Translations under genes and position numbers: made by a program
In this document: positions 10,602 to 22,110 of the stretch, piece by piece
Position numbering within the stretch: position 1 is the first letter of the stretch
Layout of the letters: each line of letters opens with the position of its first letter
Origin: Gracilariopsis chorda
Taxonomy: Eukaryota > Rhodophyta > Florideophyceae > Gracilariales > Gracilariaceae
Assembly (NCBI GenBank): GCA_003194525.1
Contig: NBIV01000002.1
Span: forward strand, 186,001 to 250,000
DNA: 64,000 nucleotides
Direction: 5' to 3'
Notes under the pieces: model-generated
The model's database searches: none
What the model was told of the DNA's origin: nothing
What the model saw: only the letters and a program-made list of their open reading frames with translations

Positions 10602-11163
10602 TGATTGGCAGCGAGGGAGGTGCAGCAGTAGTGTGCGGTGAATGGAGAAATGCACGGAGAAACAGCGGCGGCAAGCAGTGATCAGTGGCGGTAGCAGGAG
10701 TGACGGGGGCGGCCGGTAGCTTCGGTAGCAACGACGGTGGGTGCTTGTGCGGCAGCGAGGCGCGGTGGTGGTGTGCAACGGCGGCGCATGGACAAGCGGG
10801 CGGCATGCATACGTAAGCGTCAACATGCCCTTGCCATGATGGCAGAGCATGAAAATTTCGGATGAATGCCCTGCCATCATGGCAAAAGCATACGTCCACG
10901 TTCACAAACCTCGTGATTCTCACATGAAATCGCAATGTGAGTCCCGTTATCAGTGCAGAGTAAAATCATTTTCGAAACCATATCAAATTACGCAAAGTGG
11001 CTACAGGACAAAAAGTGAGTGTTACCCAACACTCCTAATCCCGGGAACCTTGTACTCTTTCACGTCGTGCCGTCTACTGTCTACTACCATCTAACGTCCC
11101 GTGCGCTAACGTGACTTTGAGATCGGGCGTGAAAAAGGGATCCGCGATAAGCGGGAGCGGCTC
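10602..11163. other. GC-rich intergenic region with a long imperfect palindrome
   Basis: The first 200 bases are a GGC-rich low-complexity stretch with no credible frame. The rest carries the inverted repeat at 10818-10899. No gene is supported. The left end of the Harbinger element may lie here but was not found. Confidence 0.4.
10818..10899. repeat. Imperfect inverted repeat, arms about 33 bp
   Basis: The left arm contains TTGCCATGATGGCAGAGCAT (10831-10850) and the right arm ATGCCCTGCCATCATGGCAA (10866-10885), nearly its reverse complement. The pairing extends outward with some mismatches. Each arm also contains the palindrome TGCCATSATGGCA. It could fold into a hairpin with a loop of about 15 nt. 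Its function is unknown. Confidence 0.7.
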
Positions 11164-12127
11164 ATGCTGGCAGCAATCGTACTTGACGCCAACGATGAGC
11201 TGTTGATGCAATCGCACAAGCGCTGCCGTGAAGCGCAGCCAGATGTGCAAAGAATCCAGCTGCACTCACGGTATATTTCCTCGAGTACGTTCAACATCAA
11301 TATATTTAGCGAGGAGCAGAGTCTGAGTAAGTTTTGCTTTCGTAGGCACGAAATCATTCAGGTAGTTAGTTTTTGCGGTTGGAAATCTGGTAAGACCAAG
11401 CGGTCCCGCTATCTTTGTGACCCGTTAACTGCTACCAGTGTTTTACTGCGTAAGTTAGCTTTCCATACGCGCTGGAAGGACGTCGAGACTCTGTTCGGTA
11501 TGCGTGCGTCAGCGCTCTCCGAAGTCCTCTAGGAAGTTGTAAAGAGCCTTACTGCGTCAAAACAGCACTTTTTGGAAACATTTCGATACTCTCTTATGGA
11601 GCACAGGGCAGCGATGTATCCCGAGGACGTTCACGCGAAGGGGGCACCCCTGGATAACTGCGTGGGTTATTATTGACTGCAAAAAGATACAGATGAGCCG
11701 TCCAGGACGTGAAGGAGCGAACCAGAGAACGTGCTACTCTGGTCACAAGCGCTTCCACTGCCTAATATATCAAACGATCACCACGCCAGACTGCCTTATT
11801 TTGTACCTGTATGGGCCAGAAATTGGACGGCGACACGATATGACGCTGTATCGCCAGAGTAATCTGGATACAGCGTTGCAGGAGGGTCGTACGATTAACG
11901 GCATCCAGTACTGTCTGTACGGTGACGCTGCCTATGTCCTTCGCGCGTGGTTACAGATGGCATATTCAAGGTTTGGGGCGAGGGAGAGTCAGGCGGCCTA
12001 TAACAAAGATATATGCACTGTTCTTGAGGCGGTGGATTGGACGTACAAAGATCTGAAACAGGTGTTCACCTCGCAAGGCTTTAAAAGGCTTCTCAAGGGT
12101 GGACAGGCGCCAATCGCCTTGCTGTAA
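11164..12127 (+). pseudogene. PIF/Harbinger (HARBI1-type) transposase, broken
   Basis: A DDE transposase of the DDE_Tnp_4 type, which cuts and pastes a DNA transposon. The N-terminal part (11164-11532) is helical and lacks the catalytic residues. A TAG at 11530-11532 interrupts it; the same frame continues to the region before the first catalytic aspartate, and a one-base frame change near 11660-11670 moves it into the frame of 11693-12127. The first acidic residue is in VIIDCKKIQ (near 11675), the second in CLYGDAAYV (near 11930). The family pattern GHKRFHCLIYQ and YGPEIGRRHDMTLY is clear. The third acidic position reads VDW where the family usually has VEW. It is paired with the opposite-facing Myb-like ORF at 12372-13221, the usual Harbinger arrangement. 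Confidence 0.85.
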
Positions 12128-12371
12128 AAGTCGGCAGCACTGCTCTGGAAGCTAGGATATGCATGAGCCACGGAGAACAGGTCATTTCTTACTTCAATTG
12201 CCCGCCCCTGACGCTCGCAGAATATCTTGCGCAGTAGTACAGTAAACTGCGCGCGAGCGTGAGGAGCGAGAGCAAAGTCCAGGCACGAGGGTCCTGCCAG
12301 CCGAGTCCTAGACGAGCCTGTATTTGGGCAACTCAGAACACTTTTTTCCCATTCTTTTCTGTCCATTGCCT

Positions 12372-13221
12372 TTACTGAAGCTTCTTCACTAATTCGTCAA
12401 GTACAGCTAGCATCCCTTTTCGTTCTTCCATTGCACTGCTCCTTTCCTCCCTGTCCGTGCCCGCACGCTCGACCTCGATTTCGATACGGCGCTGGTCGAA
12501 CGAGAGACAATTTGCGTCCTGTTCATATTGACGCAGTGCTCGAGCGTCGTTTCGCTCCGCAACGTGCTGCTGGAAAGCAAATCGCTCCTGTTCAGGGTGC
12601 ACGCATTTCGCCTCCACCCCGCCTTGCAGCAATGTGCTCCTCCATCAGGTCCTTCTCCTCTTCGCCCGAGTCTACCACAACCGCCCGCTTCTTCCAAGGC
12701 TTTTGGGACTCAACCCTCTTCTCCGAGCTCTTCCAGGCAACCGCTTTCTTTATAATTTCCTTCCTAGTGGCCAGCAGACGCTTGTCCAGCTTGGTTCGTT
12801 CGTCCCACTCGGTGCGACGCCTCTCATTCACCTCTTCTATGACCAGCACTATGTCGTTCAGGAGCGTCTCCCTCTCGCCCCGCACCTTGATATTTCTAGA
12901 GGCCACAGAGTTGTTAGGCAGAGCGCGGCGGTGGTCCGAGACGATCTTCTTCAGGCGGTCACTCAACGTCTTCCACGTCCGGGTGCACACGACGGCAAGA
13001 CTACCAGACGGAGCGGAGAAAAGAAAGGAAGCCAGTGCTTCTTCCAACCTTGCCAGCGCCTCGCCATGCGGGGCAATGTGAGCGTCGACAGCGGTGACCG
13101 CTTTCAGCAGGAGCACGTCCCACGATGCTGAGAAGCGAATGCGCTTTTTTCGTCGGCTTCCGAGCGGAGAAGGCACAACAGGTGGGGGTGGCGGGTGTGG
13201 GGAAGCCCAATGATTTAGCAC
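12372..13221 (-). pseudogene. Harbinger Myb/SANT-like accessory protein, frameshifted
   Basis: Harbinger elements carry a second ORF with a Myb/SANT-like domain that binds the ends and brings the transposase to the nucleus. Here the minus-strand frame 13221-12592 (209 codons) has a proline-rich start. A basic stretch GSRRKKRIRFSASWDVLLLK follows, then a trihelix-like segment with CTRTWKTLSDRLKKIVSDH, where conserved tryptophans fit the fold. A further frame (12632-12372) continues with a charged coiled-coil, QRRIEIEVERAGTDREERSS, ending at 12372. The two overlap, so a single frame change near 12600-12630 probably separates them. It is convergent with the transposase, 245 bases away. Terminal inverted repeats of the element were not identified. 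Confidence 0.7.
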
Positions 13222-13666
13222 AAGATGCTGACCGGTCGGACGTGCCTCAGCGGTCAGTAGAAGGATTTCCTAGAAAGCCCGGGCGGAAGATGGGCTCGGT
13301 GATCCGAACGATAGAAGTCAGGAGACGCCGGTTGAGGGCTGTGGAACCGGATGGGCAACTGCGTCAGGCGTGGTCAGGGAGCACGCTTAGAGTGTTGGCG
13401 GTCGTGTACCGCTCGTGGTTTACCGTGCGGAGTAGTAGTACAAGCTAGTGGGCAGTCTGTATTGCCAACTAGAACGAGAAACCAGTCCGTTTGGTGGGAT
13501 GAAGTCTGCCTTTACTCGTTTATGGGGGTCGGGGGGTACTGTCATCCTAAGAAGACCCGCCGGCCCCGAGGTGCACCTCGGCGACAAAGCACCTCGGGAG
13601 ATATGGGCCAACGGCGGGCCTGCGTACGCACTACCTAAAATTTAATTAAGAACTATCTAAGGCCTT
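13222..13666. other. Flank between Harbinger ORF and chromovirus
   Basis: No gene is supported. The GC-rich stretch around 13556-13600 contains the small palindrome CCGAGGTGCACCTCGG. The last five bases, GCCTT (13662-13666), are the left target-site duplication of the chromovirus insertion. Confidence 0.5.
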
Positions 13667-14491
13667 TGTGGTGCAATGCCCCAAAGAGGAAAAACACCGA
13701 AAGACGTTCGGGATCTTCCTCTCACGAGGTGGACCCAGTTGGGTAGAGCCCTCCCAGAGGTGTCACGGCGAAGCCGGTTTGTAAGACCAGGGACACCTGT
13801 CGCGACTCGTGCAGGGAGGTGAAGGCGAAGAATCGGTATCCGCGTGAGCGGGGTGTGGTCCTCACTAGAGGTATGTTTCCACGTAAGTGGGGGTGTGTGA
13901 GCGGATGCGCACACGAGGGCCGCGGATAGCGGGAGGTGCTACCCTAAAAAGGGGAAAAAGGAAGGGCGAAGAGGAGAAAAAGAGGGCGAAGTGAGTCGCG
14001 AGAGCGACGGGGACGAACGGCGATGCCGGTAACAATATCCCTATACAGGGCGAAACACCAATGCAATTGGAACAATTATACTCCCAGTGATGGGTCCCTT
14101 TAGATGTGCAAGGGGCTTAGATGTCCAGTGGTTTACGGCGTTTCCCTCCAAGGAGGAGTAGAGTACGCGCGCAAGCGGCAACAACTAGAGCCAATTCCCC
14201 AGGTTGGGGTCCCTTGTTGGGGAAGGTTTACTGGTGCGACGGCAGTGCGCCGTCGCACTAAGTACTAGCTTCCCAGAAATGGGTGTGAAAATAATAAATT
14301 TTATTAACTAAAATACTCCACATTTCGTGGCAACTTCCACTACTGTGGCCAACCGCCAATTGACCCAAAACCGTGTCCCACGTGTCCATATCCACCATAG
14401 TGGGGCGTAATTCATATACACACTACACAACCGATAATATCGGGAAAGCGTTCAAGTACCCAGAATCCCTGCCTGAGGGCGTTGCACTTCA
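13667..14491 (-). repeat. 3' LTR of the chromovirus
   Basis: 825 bp. On the plus strand it starts TGTGGTGCAATGCC and ends GCGTTGCACTTCA, so it has the TG...CA termini typical of LTRs. It is rich in very short hairpins. The strongest is a 10-bp perfect stem around AGTGC at 14234-14258. Confidence 0.95.
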
Positions 14492-14503
14492 TATCCCCCC
14501 CTT
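14492..14503 (-). other. Polypurine tract
   Basis: On the minus strand AAGGGGGGGATA lies directly before the 3' LTR, the position and composition expected of the plus-strand DNA primer in LTR elements. Confidence 0.8.
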
Positions 14504-14547
14504 AAGACGGGAAAACGACCGCGGACGAGGAGGATTCCCAGACGAAA

Positions 14548-16335
14548 ATGGGTGATAAAAGCGCGTGCTCTGTCTCCGGTTCTCCGGTAAATCCCTCTGC
14601 ATCAGAGTCATCGAGCGCACAAACAACAACAACAGCCACCCTCCAAAAGGGAAAAATGAACGACGACAACAACATCAACAACCACAGCCAACCTCCGAGA
14701 CTTCTCGGGCGATACACCACCGGTTTCCGGTCAGTTCCCCTGCCTCAGGGCGATCCAAATCCGGTACAACCGGGGAATATGGCTGCTGCAGCCGACCATC
14801 CCTTCGCACTACCACCTTCGGTGGTGTCCTCCGGAACCACTCCGGTGTCCAGCTGGCCAACCTACAACACCCTGGTGGGGCTCAACCCGATGAATCGGAA
14901 TCACGCGTCGCGCCTGCGCCTTGCCCCGTGGTTTCACCCGGTCGCTGTCCTCAATGAGGGATTGGTCACCGCTTATGCGGATGGCTCAGACACCCTTCCG
15001 GGGGATCTGCCCAGAGCAGTCACCACATCGTGGGATTGGCGTCACCGGATTGCGATTCCGCGTCACCACCTCCGAAGAAATTCGGGCGAGACCGTCGCTG
15101 CGGCACAGACCGCGTTGACGCGCATGGCGTATCAACGACAGAGCCGGGCTCCATTCGATGTACCGGTCCCACTGGAGTTTGGCTTCGACGTTAGCTACTT
15201 CCGCACTCGCGGGGAGATTGGTTACGGCGAGAACCTGTTCCGCCTCGAGACCCTCGCTTGGAGGAATTTTCCCGCAGCGCGGCAAGACGCCCTTTGCTGG
15301 GAGCGACCGATTATTCGGGCGGAGTTCAGGTACCTTCCCCGGCAATACCGGTCCAACTTTCTCCAAAACTTCATCCGCTACGAGCGGCGTTGGCGATCCC
15401 GATTCGGGTATTTTATCCCGTATCAGAACGTGGAGATAGAGCGGATTGCGCCGCCTCACCGACTAGGTCGGTATGTAGCACTCCCCGAGTGGTGGCGTTT
15501 CCATGAATCCTGCCGGGGGTGCTACATAGAACTCCCGCCGGTACTTACGTACCTCGGTTCGCTGCTCATGCAGGATCCCCGGTCGGGGTTGTGGTCCGTA
15601 GTGGTTACGGAGTAGGCGGACCGCACTGCGGCTTATATCCTCAACGAGGCGTACGACCAGTATCGTCTCTGGTTCCTTCAACCGCGTGTGCGGGCAGCGA
15701 TCCGAAACCTGGATCTTCGCATCCCCCTTGGGGGCCAGGCCAACAATGAAGAGGTCCTCCAATTACTTGGGTACATCGACAGCGTTAGCTGGAGTGAGGT
15801 CCCGCTGGAGCAAAGCGGTCGTCTGAATGGCGGTAGCGGTAACACCGGTGGTCCGGTACTCGGTAGAAACAACGCCCTTGCGGGGGATTTTATCTACTTC
15901 GACCCCTGGGAGTTCCGGGAAATTTCCTCCGAGGAGGCGCGCGAGCTTCGCGATACGTCCCGGCATGTGCCGGAAGACCACCCGGTGGGGTACGTCGATT
16001 CTGACGACTACTACCGCGCATACGGCGGGGATGACCCAATGGTCGATAACGAACCGGAAGAACCCGGGGAGATGGACGTAGAGGAGACCGGCGCTAGCGC
16101 GGAAGCTTTCCCAGAGGGGGTGTCTCCGGCCGAGCCGGCTGCTGACCCTTCGGCGGCAAGTGCCGGACTTTCTATCCCCAGCGGGGTGACGGCGAATGAA
16201 AATGAAATCATCGCACGTTTCCTCCGGGGTGCCGGTTTTAGCGCTGCCGAGGTATCGGGGGATGTCACCACCATGGCGGACGCGTTGGCCTACCGCCTTG
16301 GTGGGGGTTACGCCCCGGACGATGGGGGTGAGTGA
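14548..16335 (+). other. Antisense accessory ORF region of the chromovirus
   Basis: This region has long open reading on the strand opposite to gag and pol, between the 3' LTR and the end of pol. It has one break. The product is not recognised. It starts with a Ser/Thr/Asn-rich segment, then an Arg/aromatic-rich core that includes RAEFRYLPRQY and FGYFIPYQNVEIERI, then a segment with ANNEEVLQLLGYID, then an acidic proline-rich tail (EEPGEMDVEETG). A homologous but more decayed region lies at 50873-52029, in the same place relative to the LTR of a diverged element, with the same landmarks (AEFRY, IPYPDVEFERL, EANVAEVCRILGFID). Conservation of amino-acid landmarks between well-diverged DNA argues that this strand is or was coding. 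Antisense ORFs are known in a few plant gypsy lineages; whether this one is related is unknown. Confidence 0.75.
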
Positions 16336-16526
16336 AACCTCTAGTCCAGTTTCCTGGTTCTTCTTTCCCTGGCTATGCCAGTTAGTGTAGTGTAGTATTG
16401 TGGGGAGCTAGCTGCTCCCTTGAATAAACTTTCCCGTTTAGAACGGTGCTTCTCGGTTGAGTTCCCCGTCTTCGACGGACCTTGTCTTGTTATCCTTTCC
16501 TTTCGCTCTCCGCTCGCGCGGCAACG

Positions 16527-19500
16527 TTACCCAACTTGGGCATTAACCAGCGTGGCTGGGGCTGCAGTTCCCGTTTGACGGTGGTATCGCAGGACCTGCG
16601 ACCGTGCGAGGTGTTCAATTGGCTCCCACGTATCCCCACTGGGGTCGTACCCGTACCAGCGGACGCGGTATTGTAGAATACCATCCTGGTCCCAGGTGTG
16701 TCCGACAAGTCGGTCTACTACGAACTCTCGTTCGTAGACCTGCCGGCCGTGCCGGGTGGTGGTTGTACTTCCTTGCGGGGGCTGCCCGCTGTGCGGTATA
16801 ATGTCCCTTAGCAGGGTGCTCGGCGATAACTCCGGCGTTGCCGTGCGCTGTGATAGCGGCCGCTGCTCATGCGGGAAGATATCCCTCAAGAGGGTGTGTG
16901 GTGCCACGGTTTTCATCGGCAAGTCATTCCCCATTGGGGCAGGTTCATTTCCGCTTTCGCGGTATTGCGGGCGAACCGCCAGTCGGCGAGGGACTTGGGC
17001 TCCGCCTTCACGGTTGAGCTCACGAACCGCGAGTTTGCGGGAAGATGACCGCTCCTGCGGGGTCGGCATTCCCACAATCCCCTGGGGGGTCCCGTGCGAC
17101 GCGGTGATTGGGTGGCAAACCGCCTCCCTGCCAGGCGCACGAGCGCTCTGCACCATACGTTCCGGCGATGCCGTGGTGTCCCCGGCTACTGACGGGTTGC
17201 CTGGGGCTAACTCCGGTACACCGGTATTTTGGTCAAAATTCCCCTTTGGGGGGTGCCGGGCAGGTGCCGATGATACCCTTTTCAGGGGAATTGCCGCTAA
17301 GCGCGGTGCACCATCTCCATGAGGAGGAGCAGCGTCCGGTACGACCGGTTTCGAGCGTGCGATGGCGCGCGTTTTTCCCGAGTTCCTCGGTTCTTCGCCG
17401 CAGCGATGCGGGGGTTGGCGCAAATTATTGCCCGTAGCGGGGGCTTCGATTCCGTCAACGACGGGAGGCGTTTCCGGTGCTTGCGAGCCAGGGCTTAAAG
17501 CTTCAACTGCGGCTTGGCTGCCTTTTTCCCCAAGAGGGGTGTGGGTATTTCCCTGTGAGGCCGGCGTATCTGGGCGCCCCTTCTCCGCAAGGCGCGGGTC
17601 TGATCGACCTGAATGAACCGCTTCCGCGGGGACTTCCGCCAACGGCGGCTTCGAGGCATCGGGCGATTGCCTTTCCGCTGCTGCGGTGTTGGAGGGAGGC
17701 TTCTCGTTTTCCCGTGACAAACGGTGTATTTGCCGCTTTTGCGGGGCCTGCCCGTCTGGTTCCTGTTGCACAGCACTGCCCGGGAACGGGGGATTAGTGT
17801 CGCGTGACATACTCCGTGCTCCACGGTCAGTGTTCCGTATGTTACGGTGTGTTTCCCGTTGCGACGGCGATATTGTTCCTCGAAGAGGAGTGTTCTCATC
17901 CCCCTTCTTAGACGGAGCGGCGGGATAAGGGATAACATTCCCCGCCTGGCGGGTATAGATGCGCGCCAGTGGGGCAGACGTGGTAGGGGCGGGCGCTGAG
18001 GGGCCCGAACTACCCGGCTGAGCCGGTGAGTCCGACAGAGTCGGTAGGTCTGAGAGTGCCCGGCTGGGGTGTGGTAGTACCGTAGGTCTAGTACTCCCGG
18101 ATGGTTCCGGTGTTGCAGAATCCGTAGAAACGGGGTTGCCTGGATCCAGGACTACCTCTGACGAAAGTGGAGGGGCGAGGACAACACGATCACGGGAAAT
18201 CCGTTCGTGCGTGTCGCCCATCTCTACCACGACAGTGTCGGTGTTAACAGAGATGACCTTGAAGGGTCCATCCGCCACAGGCGAGAGTTTTTGACGCTTC
18301 TCCCGTTCCGAGTTGTAGTACTCCTTCCTGATGAAGACGTAGTTATTTGCCCGAATCGGGGGGGTCTTTCCTCGCAAGCGAGCGTCAAAATTCCGCTTGT
18401 AAGCGGCTTTGGCCCGTGCCATAGACTTCCGCGCAGCGGGGACCAGCTTGGAAAGCCATTGCTTCCATTGCTGCCGGTAGATACCCACAGATGGGAAATT
18501 GTCCAAGGTAGCTGGGGGTTCCAGCGCCACAGGCGGGGGTGTTCTAGATAGAACCAACTCGAATGGCGAAACTCCGGTAGTCCGGTTTGCCTGCGTATTG
18601 TACGCGTAGGTTATCGCATCAGCGTAGAGATCCCAATTCGTTGGGTGGTCAGCGACGTAGGAACGTAACGCCGCGAGTAACGTCCGGTTAAACCGTTCAA
18701 CTTGCCCATTACACTGGGGGTGGTAGGTAGTCGTGAACAAGTTCTTGACATCCAGGATGCGACGAACATCCTGGAAGAACTTGCTCACGAACTGTTTCCC
18801 GTTATCGGAGATCACCTCCACAGGGGGACCGTAGACAAAAATCCAGTGCGTCACCAGAGCCTGGGCCACCGTGAGAGCGGTTATCCTCCGAAGAGGGACA
18901 GTCCGTACCAGCTTAGAAAAGCGGTCGTTGATGACAAGTAGAAACTTGTTTCCACGTTTCGTGGTGAGTAGTGGTCCGAGAATATCGATCGCGATAAACT
19001 CGAGCGGCGCCCTTGCGGGGAATAGTTTCATCTTCTTCGCATTTTTGCGGAGCTTGAAGCGATTCTTCGCGCATTTGCTACAGAACCGCACAGTTGCGTA
19101 GCAATCCACCGCCATGGCGGGCCAATAGAAATCCCTTCGCAGGGTTAGGTAGAGTTTCCTCCCACCTGGGTGACCTCCAATGGGGGCGTAGTGTGATAGA
19201 TGTAACACCCGCCATTGCAGGGAATGTGGTACCACAATCTGTGGGCGGGGTTCGACCTTTCTTACGAGGTAGAGGTAGCCTTTGTCGTTTACCCCGAAAG
19301 GGAGATCTTCACCACCGTTGATACGGGCACGAATTCTCGTACAGAATGGGTCGCCGAATTGTTCTCGGATCATTTCTTCCGGTGATACCGGTACAAAGTT
19401 TCCCGGTAACGGGTTCTCAGATTCATCTCGCGATGCGAGTAGTTCGTCAAAGTCAGCATCCTCGTCCCAGTTTCCTGGCCCAGCCTCGACGGCACATTCC

Positions 19501-22093
19501 GGATCATCCGGGTCTATAGCCATGAAACATGGGACTTCATCATCCTCCGTTGGGAGTGCTTCCCCACTTGTGGGTAACCGCGACAAATCGTCAGCTTGGG
19601 GGTTTTGCGCGCCCTTTTTATAAACGACTTGAAAGTCATATTCCGCGAGGCGGAGTCTCCAGCGCATGAGGCGTCCCGACGGGTCGGAGATATTCATCAA
19701 CCACCTCAATGAGGAATGATCCGTGTACACGGTGAAGTGAATTCCCATAAGGTAGGGGCGCAGAGTGGTCATCGCCCATACGACGGCGAGGCACTCTTTC
19801 TCCGGTACGGAGTAGTTCCACTAATGAACATTGAGCGAGCGCGACCAATAACCAATTGGATGTCGTTCCCCCTCGGGGGTGGTTTGAAAAAGAGCACACC
19901 CGACCTGGTAGTCGCTCGAGTCCGTATCTAAGGAGTATGGCAACCCAAGTTTTGGGAGATGTAGGATTGGTGCTGATGTGACAGCCTCCTTCAAGGATTT
20001 AAAGGCTTCCAATTGCTCGGGCGTAAATGTTCCCCGTTTTAGGGGTTCCCCTTTCGCAACAACGCGTTTACGGGCGCCGCAGTATCCGAAAAGTTCTGGA
20101 TAAACCGTCGATAGACGTTGACCAGCCCCAGAAAGGAGCGCAGTTCCGTTTGAGTACGGGGTTCTTTCGCCTCAACGAGGGATTTGACTCGAGCTTTCTC
20201 GATTGCTAACCGTCCAGGACGGATAATGTGACCCAGATACTTCACAGTATCTGTGAAAAACTCGCATTTCCTCAACTTGAGGGTAATTCCCGCATCGCGA
20301 AGTACGGTCAGCACGTCTCGGACGTGAGTGAGATGGTCGTCCAACGAGTTGGAGAAGATGATAATATCATCAAGGTAGACCAGACAACTCCGCCACTCAA
20401 AGCGTTTGAGTAGAATATCTACTGCACGCTGAAAGGTGGCGGGGGCGTTGGTTAACCCAAATGGCATCCGCTTGAAGCGGTACGTTCCTGCGTGGCAGGT
20501 GAATGCGGTTTTGTCGCGACCCTCCTGTCTGACAGGTACTTGCCAATATCCCCAATTGGCATCAAGGGCCGTGAACACGGTGGCGTCTCCAAGGGAGTCA
20601 ATGCACTCGTCCATACGAGGGATGGGGTACGTGTCCCTAACAGTCACGGCATTGAGCCGGCGGTAGTCGACACAGAACCTCCAGGTTCCGTCGGCCTTTA
20701 AAGCCAGTACAACTGGGGATGCCCAGGGTGATTGAGCGGGCTCAATCACACCTGCGCGGAGCATCTTGTCCACTTGGGACTGCTCCTCTTCCCGAGCTTT
20801 CGGACCTGCCCTGTAAGGGGTTTGTGCAACCGGTCGCGCACCGGGGATTAAGTCGACCCGGTGTTCCGTTGCATTAATCTTGCCAAGCGAGCCATCCCAC
20901 ATTGTGGTGAATTCCCGTAACATAGTACGGAGTTTGTCGCGGTGCGACTCTGGCACGTGGCTGAAGTCCAGCACTTCCAGTGCTTTTTCAAGATCAATCC
21001 GGTCGTTGCTCGATGGAGCATTGTCCTGTGGAACAGGTGAGGTTCGCAATTCCGAGTTACTCGGTATGTTCGACGCTGAAGTAGCGGTTTCCTCCCCCTC
21101 CTTAGACTTGACGTCTTCGGACGGCGGGGCGAACTCCTCAGAAGAGGTGGTAACTCCGAGTACGTCGGCGGCTGTCATCTTTGTTGGCAGCATTCCCATA
21201 GGATGGGGGGTTACACTCCCAATTACTTGGTGTTTGACCAGATACTGGGGGTGTTTGCCAAGGTTGGCAACCAATATCCGGAAAGGGACATCCGGGGAAA
21301 TGGAGACAATTCCATTAGCCAGTGCCAGCTGGGATTTCTCGTACAACGAGGCGAGGGGTTGTATAACCCGAAGACCGTGTTGACGGGAATTTACCTGCAC
21401 CCAGACTTGGGAATCAGCCGGTATAGAAACCGAGGCAGCGACGCGGAGCTTGGTGGACTCGTGGGACTCGGGCGGTGGTTCCTGCGCAGCAGGGAGCGGA
21501 ACTTATTTCCGAGAGGACCGCCTTTGCGGGCAGCGAACAATCGGAACCGACGATCCGTCGTCAAGTTCTACACGCCTGAGGCGGGGCCTGATTGCGTCGA
21601 CAAATCTGTCGCAATAATCACATCCCAGTATGACTAGTGCTGCCAATGAACGGCAAACGATGAAGTCCAACTTCACCACAGAGGTACCAAGTCTCACGAC
21701 GAGGTCCACTGTGCCCACCGTGTGTAACGGATTGTTGTTCGCATCCGAAATGTCGGGGACCACGTCAGAGCGGATACGCGACCGCACAAGCGGGGGTAAC
21801 AATGATTCCACAACAAAGTTGGGGCCTGCACCTATATCCAGGACGGTGAGAAACCTCACCATAAACTGGGGGTCAAGGCCAAGGTCGGCATAGACCTTAT
21901 AATTGCGTTTGGCCAAGACCAAGACTCTACCGGGAATCCGGGGATTTTTACTCCGTATCCACGGGCGACGCAACACACCGAGGTGCGCAGAGTCCGCGTC
22001 GGCGGTGTCTTTCCTCGAGAGGACTTTCACCGGGGAGCGAGGCGAGGACGCCTCGGGCGCCAACAGCCTCGTTCTTGAGGACGCCTCTCCCAA
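16527..22093 (-). other. pol region: protease, RT, RNase H, integrase, chromodomain
   Basis: Read on the minus strand, the region starts with a retropepsin-like segment near 21830. A reverse transcriptase follows, with YLDDIIIFSNS as its active-site block, then RNase H with TVYTDHSSLRWL. The integrase has an HHCC-type N-terminal zinc region and the catalytic D, D, E blocks (FIAIDILGPL, EVISDNGKQF, GQVERFNRTL). After the integrase comes an unusually long low-complexity linker of several hundred codons rich in Pro, Arg and Ser. The very C-terminus carries a chromodomain (EREFVVDRLVGHTW, RVRWYGYDPSGDTWEPIEHL). Chromodomains of this class are known to bind modified histone H3 and steer integration to heterochromatin. 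The region has about three breaks. Confidence 0.92.
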
Positions 22094-22110
22094 AGGGGAG
22101 ACTCCCTCAG

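Noticed and set aside
14675-15762. Minus-strand ORFs across the antisense ORF region
   Set aside because: They are shadows: the plus-strand frame has the homologous landmarks at 50103-52029, and these do not.
17495-17938. Extra ORFs in other frames inside the pol linker
   Set aside because: The linker is low-complexity and GC-rich, so alternative frames stay open by composition; no homology seen.
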